The translations under genes were made by a program, and so were the position numbers. Positions 40,581 to 49,250 of a DNA stretch of 64,000 nucleotides are shown in pieces. This stretch comes from Ramlibacter rhizophilus (GTDB lineage: Bacteria; Pseudomonadota; Gammaproteobacteria; Burkholderiales; Burkholderiaceae_C). The stretch's first letter is position 1, and each line of letters opens with the position of its first letter. The stretch covers positions 248,001-312,000 of the forward strand of contig NZ_SMLL01000005.1 in the NCBI RefSeq assembly GCF_004681965.1. The letters are read 5' to 3'. The notes beneath the pieces are model-generated. The model saw only the letters and a program-made list of their open reading frames with translations. It did no database searches and was not told where the DNA came from.

Positions 40581-41711
40581 CTAGACGGTCGACGAGGGAA
40601 TGCTGGCGGTGAAGGTGGTGCCCCTGCCGGTGGCGCTCTCGACCGTGACTTGTCCGCCGTGGGCCTTGGCGATCTCGCGCACGATGAACAGGCCCAGGCC
40701 GATGCTGCGGGTGGCGCTGTCCGCCGTGGTCCCCCGCACGAGCGGCTCGAACATGCGGGCCTGCACCTCGGCCGGGATGGCCGCGCCGCTGTTGTGCACC
40801 GCCACGCGGAACCCCTCGGGCCCGACCTGCGTGCGCACCGTGACCGGCGCCTCAGGGTCGCCGTAGGTCATGGCGTTGCCCACGAGATTGCCGACCAGCT
40901 GCGCGATGCGCTCGCCGTCGGCCGCGCAGGGGCCCGCGCCCAGTGGCTCGTGGACCAGCGCCCGTTCCGGGAAGGCCTGCCGCAACTCCTCCAGCACGTC
41001 GCGCACCAGCGCATGCAGGTCCAGGGATTGCACATGCACGGAGATGCCGTGACCGAGGCGCGCCTGCGTGAAATCGAGCAGTTCCGAGATGAGCCGGCGC
41101 GCCCGTTCACCGGCGCGCACGATGCGGCCGAGGATCAGCGCCTGCTGCTCGGTGTGCTCTCCATGCAGCAGCACCCCCGCGCCCATCTGGATGGTCTGCA
41201 AGGGGTTGCGCAGGTCGTGGCTGACGATGCCCACCATCTGCTCGGCCAGAAGCGCGCGGTCCTTGGCTTCGGCGCGCCGGAGCTTTTCTTCCGCGACCAC
41301 GCTTTCGAGATGGCGCCTTGCCAGGAGCAGCTCGCGCTCGTACAAGTCCCTGTCGCGGGCGACGAAGAAGGCCAGCTCCGAAAACGCCTGGGGCCCGGGG
41401 AAATGCTGCACGTTGAGGACGACCGGAACGGCCTGACCCTCGCGGTGGCGCATTTCCAGCTTGACCTCGGCCACGGAGGACTGCATGTGCAGCATCGGGG
41501 CGATGTGCGTCTGGTGGAAGATGCGCCCGCCGATGGTGAGCAGCTCGTACATCCCGCGTCCGATCAGTTCGCTGCGCTCATAGCCCAGCCACCGGCAGCA
41601 GGTCTCGTTGGCGCGCAGGATCACGCCCTTGCGGTCGGTGCGAAGCAGCCCGCAGGGCACCCGGTCGAGAACGGCCTGGACCGCGGGTGCCGGGGGTCCG
41701 TGCTCGTCCAC
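40581..41711 (-). CDS. PAS-domain histidine kinase (RsbQ-linked type)
   Basis: This 376-aa sensor kinase has an N-terminal PAS domain (about 10-105; VPCGLLRTDRKGVILRANET, then GGRIFHQTHIAPML, typical of PAS domains paired with RsbQ), a coiled linker, DHp with His165 (GIVSHDLRNP), and HATPase with N-box NLVGNAMTYG and G-box GLGLFIVREIA. The GTG at 41711 lies 1 nt after the RsbQ-like stop; another GTG at 41762 would overlap it. The kinase is probably the output partner of the RsbQ-like hydrolase. No response regulator is adjacent. Confidence 0.87.
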   Translation of the reverse strand: MDEHGPPAPAVQAVLDRVPCGLLRTDRKGVILRANETCCRWLGYERSELIGRGMYELLTIGGRIFHQTHIAPMLHMQSSVAEVKLEMRHREGQAVPVVLNVQHFPGPQAFSELAFFVARDRDLYERELLLARRHLESVVAEEKLRRAEAKDRALLAEQMVGIVSHDLRNPLQTIQMGAGVLLHGEHTEQQALILGRIVRAGERARRLISELLDFTQARLGHGISVHVQSLDLHALVRDVLEELRQAFPERALVHEPLGAGPCAADGERIAQLVGNLVGNAMTYGDPEAPVTVRTQVGPEGFRVAVHNSGAAIPAEVQARMFEPLVRGTTADSATRSIGLGLFIVREIAKAHGGQVTVESATGRGTTFTASIPSSTV

Positions 41712-41712
41712 T

Positions 41713-42516
41713 TCAGAATCCGTTCGCCGCCAGGAACCCGTCGATGGCATCCGCGCTCGCACCGGGCGCGCTCAGGTGCGGGCAGTGGCCGAAGTTCTCG
41801 ATGATCGCCAGGGTCGCGCGCGGGAGGGTGCGACGCATGAACTCGCCGACCGTGCGCGGCGCGATGATGTCGTCGCTGCATTGCAGGATCAGCGTCGGCA
41901 CCTGCAGGCGCGGCAGGTCGGCGCGGTTGTCCGAGAGGAAGGTCACGCGCGCGAAGTGCTGGGCGATCTCCGGGTCGGTGCGGCAGAAGCTGTTGGTGAG
42001 CTCCTGCGCGAGCTCCGGCTGCTCCGGCGCCCCCATGATGGCCGGTGCCATGTTGCTCGCCCAGCCCAGGTAGTTGGCCTCCAGGGTGTCCAGCAGGCCA
42101 TCGATGTCCTTGCGGTCGAAGCCGCCGACATACTCCCCGTCGTTGATGTAGCAGGGGGACGGCCCCACCATGACCTGCGCCGCGAAGCACTCGGGCGCCC
42201 GCAGATTGGCCAGCAGCCCGATCATGGCGCTCACCGAGTGGCCGACGAAGATCACCGGCCCTTGCGCGAACTCCTGCACGATCTCCACCACGTCGGCGGC
42301 ATGGCCGTCCAGGCGGTCGTACTTGCTGCGGTCGTAGGCCGACAGGTCGGAGTTGCCGCTTCCGGTCAGGTCGAACAGGACCGTACGAAATCGTCGGGCA
42401 TAGGCGGGCGCGATGCGCCGCCACATGTTCTGGTCACAGCCGAACCCATGCGCGAAGACCATGGTGGCCGGCCCGGATCCGGCGACCTGGACGTTGTTGC
42501 GCTTGGCAATGGACAT
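41713..42516 (-). CDS. RsbQ-like alpha/beta hydrolase
   Basis: This 267-aa alpha/beta hydrolase is strongly like Bacillus RsbQ and plant KAI2/D14: RNNVQVAGSGPATMVFAHGFGCDQNMW at the N-terminus, nucleophile Ser94 in VGHSVSAMIG, Asp in CSDDIIAP and His in FGHCPHLSAP. RsbQ works with a PAS domain to sense an unknown small molecule for the stress response. Here the PAS partner is the kinase gene immediately downstream. The ATG at 42516 follows GGAG and matches the RsbQ N-terminus. Confidence 0.92.
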   Translation of the reverse strand: MSIAKRNNVQVAGSGPATMVFAHGFGCDQNMWRRIAPAYARRFRTVLFDLTGSGNSDLSAYDRSKYDRLDGHAADVVEIVQEFAQGPVIFVGHSVSAMIGLLANLRAPECFAAQVMVGPSPCYINDGEYVGGFDRKDIDGLLDTLEANYLGWASNMAPAIMGAPEQPELAQELTNSFCRTDPEIAQHFARVTFLSDNRADLPRLQVPTLILQCSDDIIAPRTVGEFMRRTLPRATLAIIENFGHCPHLSAPGASADAIDGFLAANGF

Positions 42517-42644
42517 CGCTTGGACTCCGGTATCAAAGAGGCATTGTTCCATAGGCGCCTCGGCAACATGGGCAACAGAAGCCGAATGCTGGAATCCTGC
42601 GCCGACCGTTGCGCCGGCGCCCAGAGCCGCGCAAGTGCGCCCTC

Positions 42645-45146
42645 TTACTCCGGCACCGGCTGCCCCACCGTGGTGGAGGCGGAGGACGCGGCCGGGGGCT
42701 CGTCGGCCGGCGTCTCGGGCGAGGCCACGGGTGCGGCGAACAGCGGCTCCATCAGGTCCTGCGCCATGGTCTGCAGCAGGCGCCGTTCGCGCTCGCTGAG
42801 TTCGCGCGGCTGGGTGTCCATCAGGCACAGGGCACCGAACACCTGCCCTTGCGGATCGGCCAGCGGCGCGCCGGCATAGAAGCGCACGCCCTGCGCCTGC
42901 AGGGCCGCGTTGCCCGCAAAGCGCGGGTCGCGCGCGACGTCTTCCACCACGACCGTGGACTTCTCGTGCACGACATGGCTGCACACCGAATCGGAACGCG
43001 CCCAGCGGAAGGCGTTCGCCAGGGCGCCGCCGCGCGCCGGCGGCGCACCGGCGTCCCCGGCCGGGGCATCGCGCCCGGTGCCGGAGGCCGCGTCGCTGCT
43101 GCCGACGACGTGCTGCAACTCCTCGTCCACCACGGTGACCAGCGCGATCGGCACGTCGAAGATGTCGGCGGCCCGACGGGCCATGCGGTCGAAGGCGGGG
43201 CGGTGGGACTCACCCAGGATGCCGCTGCCGCGCAGCGCGGCCAGGCGCTGCGGTTCGTCCTCGGGCAAGGGCGCGGGCTCGTGGCCGGCGGCGGCCGACG
43301 GGCCTGCCAGTTGCGCCGTGGCGGCGAGCACCTCCTTGACGCCCGAGGCGACGGCGTTCACCCCGCTGTCCCGCACGGACGCCAGGTTTTCCGCCGGTGC
43401 GCTCCAGGCCGCCAGCACGATCTTCAGGTCAGGCCAACGGCGGCGCAGCCGTCGGCACAGAAAGCGTACCTGCGCCTGCGGCTCGGCGGCGAAGACCGAC
43501 AGGCACAGGATCCTGGCGCCGTGCAGGTCCAGGCGCTGGAAGAACGAGCTGCTGGTGAAGTCGCCGTCCAGCACGCGGGCCGGCACCCCGGCTTCCTGGA
43601 GTGCCTGCACCACCATGCGCGCGGCCAGCAGATCGATCTCCCACTTGCCGCCCATGGCCACGACCTGCGGCGGTCCGGCCGCGGGCGACTGGGGCGCCGG
43701 CCGCTGCTCCAGCTCGACCATCACGCGCTCCATTCCTTCGAGCACCCGCAGGCGGTGTTCCGCATCCGCCGCATGCTGGCGATGCAGGCTGGCCAGCCGC
43801 AAGGCGGGAATGGCGATGTCGTCATAGAAGGCCACCAGGCCGTCGGCGGCCACGTGCTCCTCGGCCATGTCCACCACTTCCTCCAGGTCGTCGGCGATCA
43901 GGCGCTGGTAGAAGCGGGTGGGTGCATCCAGCACGGGCTGACTGCCCAGCAGCACCTCCATGAACTGCAAGCCCGGAATGTGCCGGCTGAAGACGAGGAT
44001 GCAGACCGTGAGCGGCGTGGAGATCACCAGACCGACGGGCCCCCACAGCAGCACCCAGAAGGTGGCCGAGACGATCAGCGACATGGCCGACAGGCCGGTG
44101 CTGGGACCGTACAGCAAGGGCTCGACGACGTTGTTGCTGACCAGCTCCAGGACGGTGATGAGCAGGGCCGTCCACACCAGCATGCTCCAGCCAGGATCGA
44201 CGGCAAAGGCCAGGGTCAGGGGAAAGGCCGCTGCGATGAACGGACCAATGAAGGGAATGAACCGCATCAGCGCCGCGACCACGCCCCACAACATGGCGCC
44301 CGGCACCCCGATCAACCACAGCCCCAGCCCCATGGGGATGCCGTAGGTCGCGTTGACCACGAGCTGCATCAGCAGGTATTTGCTGATGCGGCCGCTGGCC
44401 TCGTCCATCGCGTCGGTCGTGCGATGCAGGTCGCCTCCGAGCAGCCGCAGCATCCGGTCGCGCAAGGCCTGCCGGTCCAGCAGGATCAGCACCAGGAAGA
44501 CGAAGGAGATGCCGGCGCTGGCCAGCGGTCCGCCCACGGCCTCGAGCCAGGCCATGGCGGCGTCCAGGGGCGAAGGCGGCGCCGTCTCCACCTGCACGGT
44601 GGGCAAGGGCGATTTCGGCTGCGCCTCCTTGACCTCCTGGCGCACGGTCTCCAGGGTCCTCGCGGCGCCTTCCAGCGCGCCGGGCTGGGTGAGGGTGCGA
44701 TTGAGGTCGCGGATCTTGCCGCGGATGGTGGCCTCGTAGCGCGGCAACTCCGCGCTGAGCGCACGCACCTGTTCGGACAGCACCAGCGTCGCCGCGGCAA
44801 GCGCCGCCAGCATCAAGGTCACCACGACCGCCACCGCGGCCGCGCGCGGCAGTCGCCGGCGCTTGAGGCGCACGACCGCCGGTTCGAGCACGAAGCTCAG
44901 AAGAAACGCGACGGTGAGCGGGACCAGCAGTTCGCGGCCGAAGTACAGGCCCGCCACCACGATGACGCCCGTGACGGCGGCCGCGGCCACCCGCAGCGGC
45001 GCCATGCCGGAGGTTCCACCCGCATCGCCCCATCGGCGCCCACGCCCCGGCCAGCCGGATGGCGCCTCGGCCGGCCCGGCCTCCTCGGGCGCATGCCGCT
45101 GCGCAGCGGCCTCGCCGAAAGAGGAAGGTGGATCGGATCCGGGCAT
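42645..45146 (-). CDS. AI-2E-type transporter fused to a B12-binding-like region and a GAF domain
   Basis: An 833-aa protein in three parts. Residues about 50-410 are an AI-2E/PerM-type membrane domain (LLVPLTVAFLLSFVLEP, ISKYLLMQLVVNATYGIPMG, GPSTGLSAMSLIVSATFWVLLWG). Residues about 480-620 resemble a cobalamin-binding-like alpha/beta region (KWEIDLLAARMVVQALQEAG, ARILCLSVFA). Residues about 640-800 are a GAF domain (FDRMARRAADIFDVPIALVTVVDEE, SVCSHVVHEKSTVVVEDVARDPRF, GAPLADPQGQVFGALCLMD). The ATG at 45146 has GGAG 9 nt upstream. The family exports signals or ions; the soluble part may regulate it. Confidence 0.85.
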   Translation of the reverse strand: MPGSDPPSSFGEAAAQRHAPEEAGPAEAPSGWPGRGRRWGDAGGTSGMAPLRVAAAAVTGVIVVAGLYFGRELLVPLTVAFLLSFVLEPAVVRLKRRRLPRAAAVAVVVTLMLAALAAATLVLSEQVRALSAELPRYEATIRGKIRDLNRTLTQPGALEGAARTLETVRQEVKEAQPKSPLPTVQVETAPPSPLDAAMAWLEAVGGPLASAGISFVFLVLILLDRQALRDRMLRLLGGDLHRTTDAMDEASGRISKYLLMQLVVNATYGIPMGLGLWLIGVPGAMLWGVVAALMRFIPFIGPFIAAAFPLTLAFAVDPGWSMLVWTALLITVLELVSNNVVEPLLYGPSTGLSAMSLIVSATFWVLLWGPVGLVISTPLTVCILVFSRHIPGLQFMEVLLGSQPVLDAPTRFYQRLIADDLEEVVDMAEEHVAADGLVAFYDDIAIPALRLASLHRQHAADAEHRLRVLEGMERVMVELEQRPAPQSPAAGPPQVVAMGGKWEIDLLAARMVVQALQEAGVPARVLDGDFTSSSFFQRLDLHGARILCLSVFAAEPQAQVRFLCRRLRRRWPDLKIVLAAWSAPAENLASVRDSGVNAVASGVKEVLAATAQLAGPSAAAGHEPAPLPEDEPQRLAALRGSGILGESHRPAFDRMARRAADIFDVPIALVTVVDEELQHVVGSSDAASGTGRDAPAGDAGAPPARGGALANAFRWARSDSVCSHVVHEKSTVVVEDVARDPRFAGNAALQAQGVRFYAGAPLADPQGQVFGALCLMDTQPRELSERERRLLQTMAQDLMEPLFAAPVASPETPADEPPAASSASTTVGQPVPE

Positions 45147-45398
45147 GGCGCAAAACTCCATCGGCGCAATCGCGCTGGCCTGATGGTGCTTACCTTAAGC
45201 GCGGCACGAAGGCCCGGCAGTAGGACGACGCGCCCTGGCCGTTGCGCTTGCGCGGACGAACTGACTTCGCGCCGTCATGGGGCAGGCGCGCCTTTGCCAC
45301 GAAGCCGGACCTTTTCCGCGCCGCCGATGGGTTTGCTCGGCTATTGGGTAAACCGCCGCGACGGAGACGCTAAGCTCAGCCGCAAAGGAGCGCTTCCC

Positions 45399-45995
45399 AT
45401 GATGGCCAAACCCCTCGTCTGTTCCCTGCTGCTGGCGGCCGGCGCCGCTTCGGCCCAGACCTATGTCGCCCCCTCCCCCGCGCCGCTGCCGGCGGCTGCG
45501 CCGGCGCCTGCCGTGGCGGTCTTCTCCGAGCAGGCACGCGTGCGCTCCGTGCAGCCGCAGTACGAGCTGGTGCAGGTGCCGCGCGAGGAGTGCAGCGTGC
45601 AGCTCGTGACCGAGCAGGTCGCGCCACCCGCACCGGCGTCCGGCGGCATCGGCGCCAACGGCTATGGCGGCCTGATCGTCGGCGGCGTGGCCGGCGCCCT
45701 CCTGGGCAACCAGATCGGCAAGGGCCATGGGCGCGAAGCCGCCACGGCCGCCGGCGCCGTCGCCGGCGCGCTGGTGGGCGACCGGCTCGCCGGCAGCGGA
45801 GCCACCCCGGCGGTGGTCGCGCAACCCATGCAGCGCGAGGTGCGCAGCTGCCGCACCGTGTATGACCAGCAGCAGCGGCTGACGGGCTACCGCGTCGTGT
45901 ACGACTGGCGCGGCCACGAAGGCACCGCCCTCACCCGCGAGCAGCCCGGCGCGACGATCCCGGTGCGCGTGAGCGTGACGCCGGAGCTGCGCTGA
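45399..45995 (+). CDS. Glycine-zipper 2TM-domain exported protein
   Basis: This 198-aa protein has a signal peptide (CSLLLAAGAASAQ), a Pro/Ala-rich part, then a glycine zipper: GGLIVGGVAGALLGNQIG and AGAVAGALVGDRL (about 97-135). This is the Rick_17kDa/glycine-zipper-2TM outer-membrane type. A C-terminal beta-like tail follows (RSCRTVYDQQQRLTGYRVVYDW). AAAGGAG (45384-45390) sets the start at 45399. The role is unknown, probably envelope-associated. Confidence 0.85.
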   Translation: MMAKPLVCSLLLAAGAASAQTYVAPSPAPLPAAAPAPAVAVFSEQARVRSVQPQYELVQVPREECSVQLVTEQVAPPAPASGGIGANGYGGLIVGGVAGALLGNQIGKGHGREAATAAGAVAGALVGDRLAGSGATPAVVAQPMQREVRSCRTVYDQQQRLTGYRVVYDWRGHEGTALTREQPGATIPVRVSVTPELR

Positions 45996-46039
45996 AGCCC
46001 GATGAGGGGCGGGCGTCCTCGTGACGGGGACGCGACACG

Positions 46040-46565
46040 GGGGCTTCGACGGCGCTCAGCCCGAACGGGTGGTGGGCAACTCCACGGATTGATCCCGTTC
46101 GCGCGGAGCGTTTGTTGACCGCGGCCGTGGCCGCGTTGAGCGACATGCGCGATCAGACACATCCGTTCGTCCTGAGCGCTTATTCACCTCGGCCGAGGCC
46201 GCGTTGAAAGACATCCCCGATAGAACACATCCGTTCGCCCTGAGCCTGTCGAAGGGCTCGCGTGGCGGGTCTCGCGCGATGGGCTTCGACAGGCTCAGCC
46301 CGAACGGTTGGGTGTGTGCGACTCTACGGACGGATCCCGTTCGCCCTGAGCCTGTCGAAGGGCTCGCGTGGTGAGTCTCGCGCGATGGGCTTCGACAAGC
46401 TCAGCCCGAACGGGGTTTGGGGTTCGCTGTTTGTTGAGAGCCTGTCGAAGGGCTCGCGTGGCGGGTCTCACGCGATGGGCTTCGACAGGCTCAACCCGAA
46501 CGGGTTAGGAGGGCGAACGGCGTTGAGGGTTCGCTGTCTGTTGAAAGCCGGTCGAAGGGGCGCAG
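46040..46565. repeat. Dispersed REP-like repeat cluster D (largest)
   Basis: This occupies nearly all of the 573-bp gap between 45995 and 46569. It has two tandem units of the roughly 75-nt element (CGGCCGTGGCCGCGTTGAGCG then ACACATCCGTTCG; and CGGCCGAGGCCGCGTTGAAAG then ACACATCCGTTCG). At least three copies of GGGCTTCGACA-GCTCA-CCCGAACGG and several CCTGTCGAAGGGCTCGCG halves in alternating orientation follow. No gene is visible. Confidence 0.8.
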
Positions 46566-46568
46566 GCC

Positions 46569-48002
46569 CTAGAACAGCGGTTCGGTCCACGCCAGCTGCT
46601 TGGGCGTGATGCCCTGGCGAATGGAGCGCGCCGCGGCCAGGCCCGCGATCTCGCCGGTCTGGGTGCACCAGGGGAAGTTGCGCATGACCATGAAGATGGT
46701 CTCGAAGGTGAAGGACAGCGACGCGCCGGTCAGCAGCAGGTTGTTCACCTCCCGCGGCAGGAAGCAGCGGTACGGCACCTCGAAGCTGTACTTCGCGTAG
46801 GCGTCCCAGAAGAAGGTCTTGGTCATCGGCCGCGTGACCGCGTCGGGAAAGCGTCGCTGCTCGCGCGCGTCGTCGATGGAGAACACGTATTCGCCGATCG
46901 GATGCCGGCCGTCGCGCACGCCCACGTAGCGGCCCACGTGCGAGATGAAGGCGTTCTCGAAACCCGGCACGTACTTCACGAGGAAGCGCGCCTCGGCGTC
47001 GATTAGGCGGCGCAGTTCCTTCTTGGCGCGGGACGCATCGGCGGCGTCGTCGTCCATGTGCAGGGCCCATTCGTAGGGCACGTTCTGCCAGAGGATGAAG
47101 CTGCCCGGCCCGTGGATGGGGCTCATGTCCACCGTGGGATGGCCGATGTAGTGGTCGCCATAGACGCCCTTGTCCGCCATGCGGGGGCGGTACAGCTGCG
47201 GCGGGATGTCGCCGGCGGCGCGGGCCCGGTCGATCAGCTTGCCGAGGGCGGGGTCGTCCTCGCGCCGCTGGTAGGCCACCGTGCGCGCGAAATCGATGCC
47301 CCCCATGATCCACAGCAGGCCGCCCGGAATGGGGCGGCTCTGTCCGTCGGTGAGCGTCTGCGGCTGGCGGCCGCCGCCCCGCACGAAGGGTGCGCCCGCG
47401 CGCGCCACCACCTCGGCGGTGCCGCTGCCTTCCACGAAGACGCGCCCGCGGATCGCCTGCCGGCCCGAGACGGTCTCGATGATGGCGTGCGTGATACGCC
47501 GCTCGGTGCCGTCCTGCACCATCTCCACGTCCACGAAGCTGGCGCCATAGAGCGCCTGCACGCCCGCCTCCTCCAGCATCCTGACCATCACGTTGCCGGC
47601 GCCGTCCGGGTTGAAGGAGGTCCGCTTGAAAGGACTTCCGGGCGGCAGGTAGTAGTCGTAGTGCGACAGCGGGTTGCCGGCCCAGTCCGGCAGGTTCTTC
47701 TCGTTGGCCTCGTAGATGCAGCCTTCGCGGTGGAAGCGCTCCATGAGTTCGGTGTGGATCCCGCCCACGCCCGGGTTGGCCGCGCCCTGCAGGCCGCTGG
47801 TGTGGACGCCGCCGGGCATGTCGAACTTCTCGACCATCAGCACGCTGCAGCCTTCGCGCCGCGCGCGCAGCGCCGCGGCAAAGCCACCCGGGCCGCCGCC
47901 GATGACGACCACGTCCACATCGGCCACGACGGGAACGCCGCCGGCGCTGAGGGGCTGGGGTTCAGAGGGGCTGCCGTCGTTCGGGGAAAACGGGGGATGC
48001 AT
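46569..48002 (-). CDS. FAD-dependent oxidoreductase
   Basis: This 477-aa flavoprotein has the FAD fold VDVVVIGGGPGGFAAALRARREG (about 28-50), GGVHTSGLQGAANPGVGGIHTELMER, and C-terminal LLLTGASLSFTFETIFMVMRN and AAARSIRQGITP. This is the FAD_oxidored (PF12831-like) pattern. Substrate unknown. The ATG at 48002 is preferred because GAGGAG lies 9 nt upstream. It lies downstream of the DUF3095 gene with 14 nt between. Confidence 0.87.
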   Translation of the reverse strand: MHPPFSPNDGSPSEPQPLSAGGVPVVADVDVVVIGGGPGGFAAALRARREGCSVLMVEKFDMPGGVHTSGLQGAANPGVGGIHTELMERFHREGCIYEANEKNLPDWAGNPLSHYDYYLPPGSPFKRTSFNPDGAGNVMVRMLEEAGVQALYGASFVDVEMVQDGTERRITHAIIETVSGRQAIRGRVFVEGSGTAEVVARAGAPFVRGGGRQPQTLTDGQSRPIPGGLLWIMGGIDFARTVAYQRREDDPALGKLIDRARAAGDIPPQLYRPRMADKGVYGDHYIGHPTVDMSPIHGPGSFILWQNVPYEWALHMDDDAADASRAKKELRRLIDAEARFLVKYVPGFENAFISHVGRYVGVRDGRHPIGEYVFSIDDAREQRRFPDAVTRPMTKTFFWDAYAKYSFEVPYRCFLPREVNNLLLTGASLSFTFETIFMVMRNFPWCTQTGEIAGLAAARSIRQGITPKQLAWTEPLF

Positions 48003-48016
48003 GGTGAGTGGTCTCC

Positions 48017-49204
48017 TCATGAGTCTTCCGACGACGCCAGGCTCGCCTTGAGCCGTGACGCCGCCAGGTGATAGCCGCCGCTGCCGCCGTCGACGAAGTG
48101 CAGGTGGCGGTCCAGCGAGCGAACGAAACAGGTGATGAGCGCATGGTCGCTGTAGTGCAGGCCGTAGTCGATCTTGCCGGCGGCCTGCAGCCTCGCCAGC
48201 ACCGATTCCAGCCGCGCCGCCTGCGCGTCGCTCACGTCGAGCACGGCGCGCAGCGTGTCGTCGAGCTTGAGGTGGTCCGTGTTGGTCACGAGCTCCGCCG
48301 CATAGCGGCCCGCCGCTTTCTTCGGGTCGCGCTTGTGCCGCCGCATCAGCTGCGCGAAGAACACGCACTCCAGCCAGAGGCCCGCAAACAGCGACCGGCG
48401 CCGCCAGCGGCCCGGGCGACGCAAGGCCATCTCCACGCCCAGGTGCCGGGGCGGCCAGATCGGCGGCAGGTTGTCCAGGGACACCGGCGCCGCGACGGGC
48501 AGGGTCTGCTCGACCTGCGCCATGACCTCGGCGAGCACGGCCGGGTCCTGGTGGCGCACCTGCACCAGCAGCGTGAGGATGCGCCCATGCCGCGAAGGCA
48601 CGTCGTTCCAGCGGCATTCCAGGCCTTCCACCGAGGCGGCGGGCGCCGCGGCCGCGGCGAGCTGGTAGCGTGCCGGATCGGACTTGACCAGGTGATCGGC
48701 CAGGCTCAGGGCGCCGCCTGCGAACAGGGCCATGTCGAAGCCCGCCGTCAGGCGCCGCCGCGCCACGCGCAGATCGGCCCCGCGCGCACGCAGCTCGGCC
48801 ACCGGGACGCGGCCGACGCGCAGGTGCAGCTGCAGCCCCTGGGCCACCTGCGCCTGCAGCCCGGACCAGGCGCTCGCCAGCGCCGCGTCGAAAACCGGCG
48901 GCACGACGACGGTGGCACCGTCGCCGCCGAAGCAGAACGGAAAATCGTCGCGGCCGCAGGCGTTGGATGCGGCCACGATGCAGGCCGCGCCCGCGGCGTT
49001 CACGTGCTTGTAGCGCCCGGCCTCGATGGCGCGGGTGGACTGTTCGATGTCGGCCACGAAGACCAGCCAGTCGTCCGGCAGCGCGGCGAAGGCCTCGGGC
49101 TGGCACCAGTCCTGCAGGGCCTGCAGGCGCGGCGCCTCGAGGTAGGGTGCGAAGGGTGTCGCAGCCTCCGCCGTGGCGGAGGGGGACGTCGAGGCTTGCG
49201 TCAT
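48017..49204 (-). CDS. DUF3095 protein (class III cyclase-like)
   Basis: This 395-aa DUF3095 protein has an N-terminal region resembling a class III nucleotide cyclase: VFVADIEQSTRAIEAGRYKHVN, then FPFCFGGDGATVVVPP, and RVGRVPVAELRARGADLRV. The C-terminal half (LECVFFAQLMRRHKRDPKKAAG, YSDHALITCFV, VDGGSGGYHLAASRLK) is family-specific. Whether it makes cyclic nucleotides is unknown. It is co-oriented with the FAD oxidoreductase downstream. The ATG at 49204 is the start of family sequence. Confidence 0.85.
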   Translation of the reverse strand: MTQASTSPSATAEAATPFAPYLEAPRLQALQDWCQPEAFAALPDDWLVFVADIEQSTRAIEAGRYKHVNAAGAACIVAASNACGRDDFPFCFGGDGATVVVPPVFDAALASAWSGLQAQVAQGLQLHLRVGRVPVAELRARGADLRVARRRLTAGFDMALFAGGALSLADHLVKSDPARYQLAAAAAPAASVEGLECRWNDVPSRHGRILTLLVQVRHQDPAVLAEVMAQVEQTLPVAAPVSLDNLPPIWPPRHLGVEMALRRPGRWRRRSLFAGLWLECVFFAQLMRRHKRDPKKAAGRYAAELVTNTDHLKLDDTLRAVLDVSDAQAARLESVLARLQAAGKIDYGLHYSDHALITCFVRSLDRHLHFVDGGSGGYHLAASRLKASLASSEDS

Positions 49205-49250
49205 CCGGCGGCATGCTACCTGCTGCCACCCGGCGGCTCTGCGCCGGGGG

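Noticed and set aside
46040..46565. Possible CRISPR array in the repeat-rich spacer
   Set aside because: Repeat units vary in length and orientation, there are no regular unique spacers, and no cas genes are nearby.
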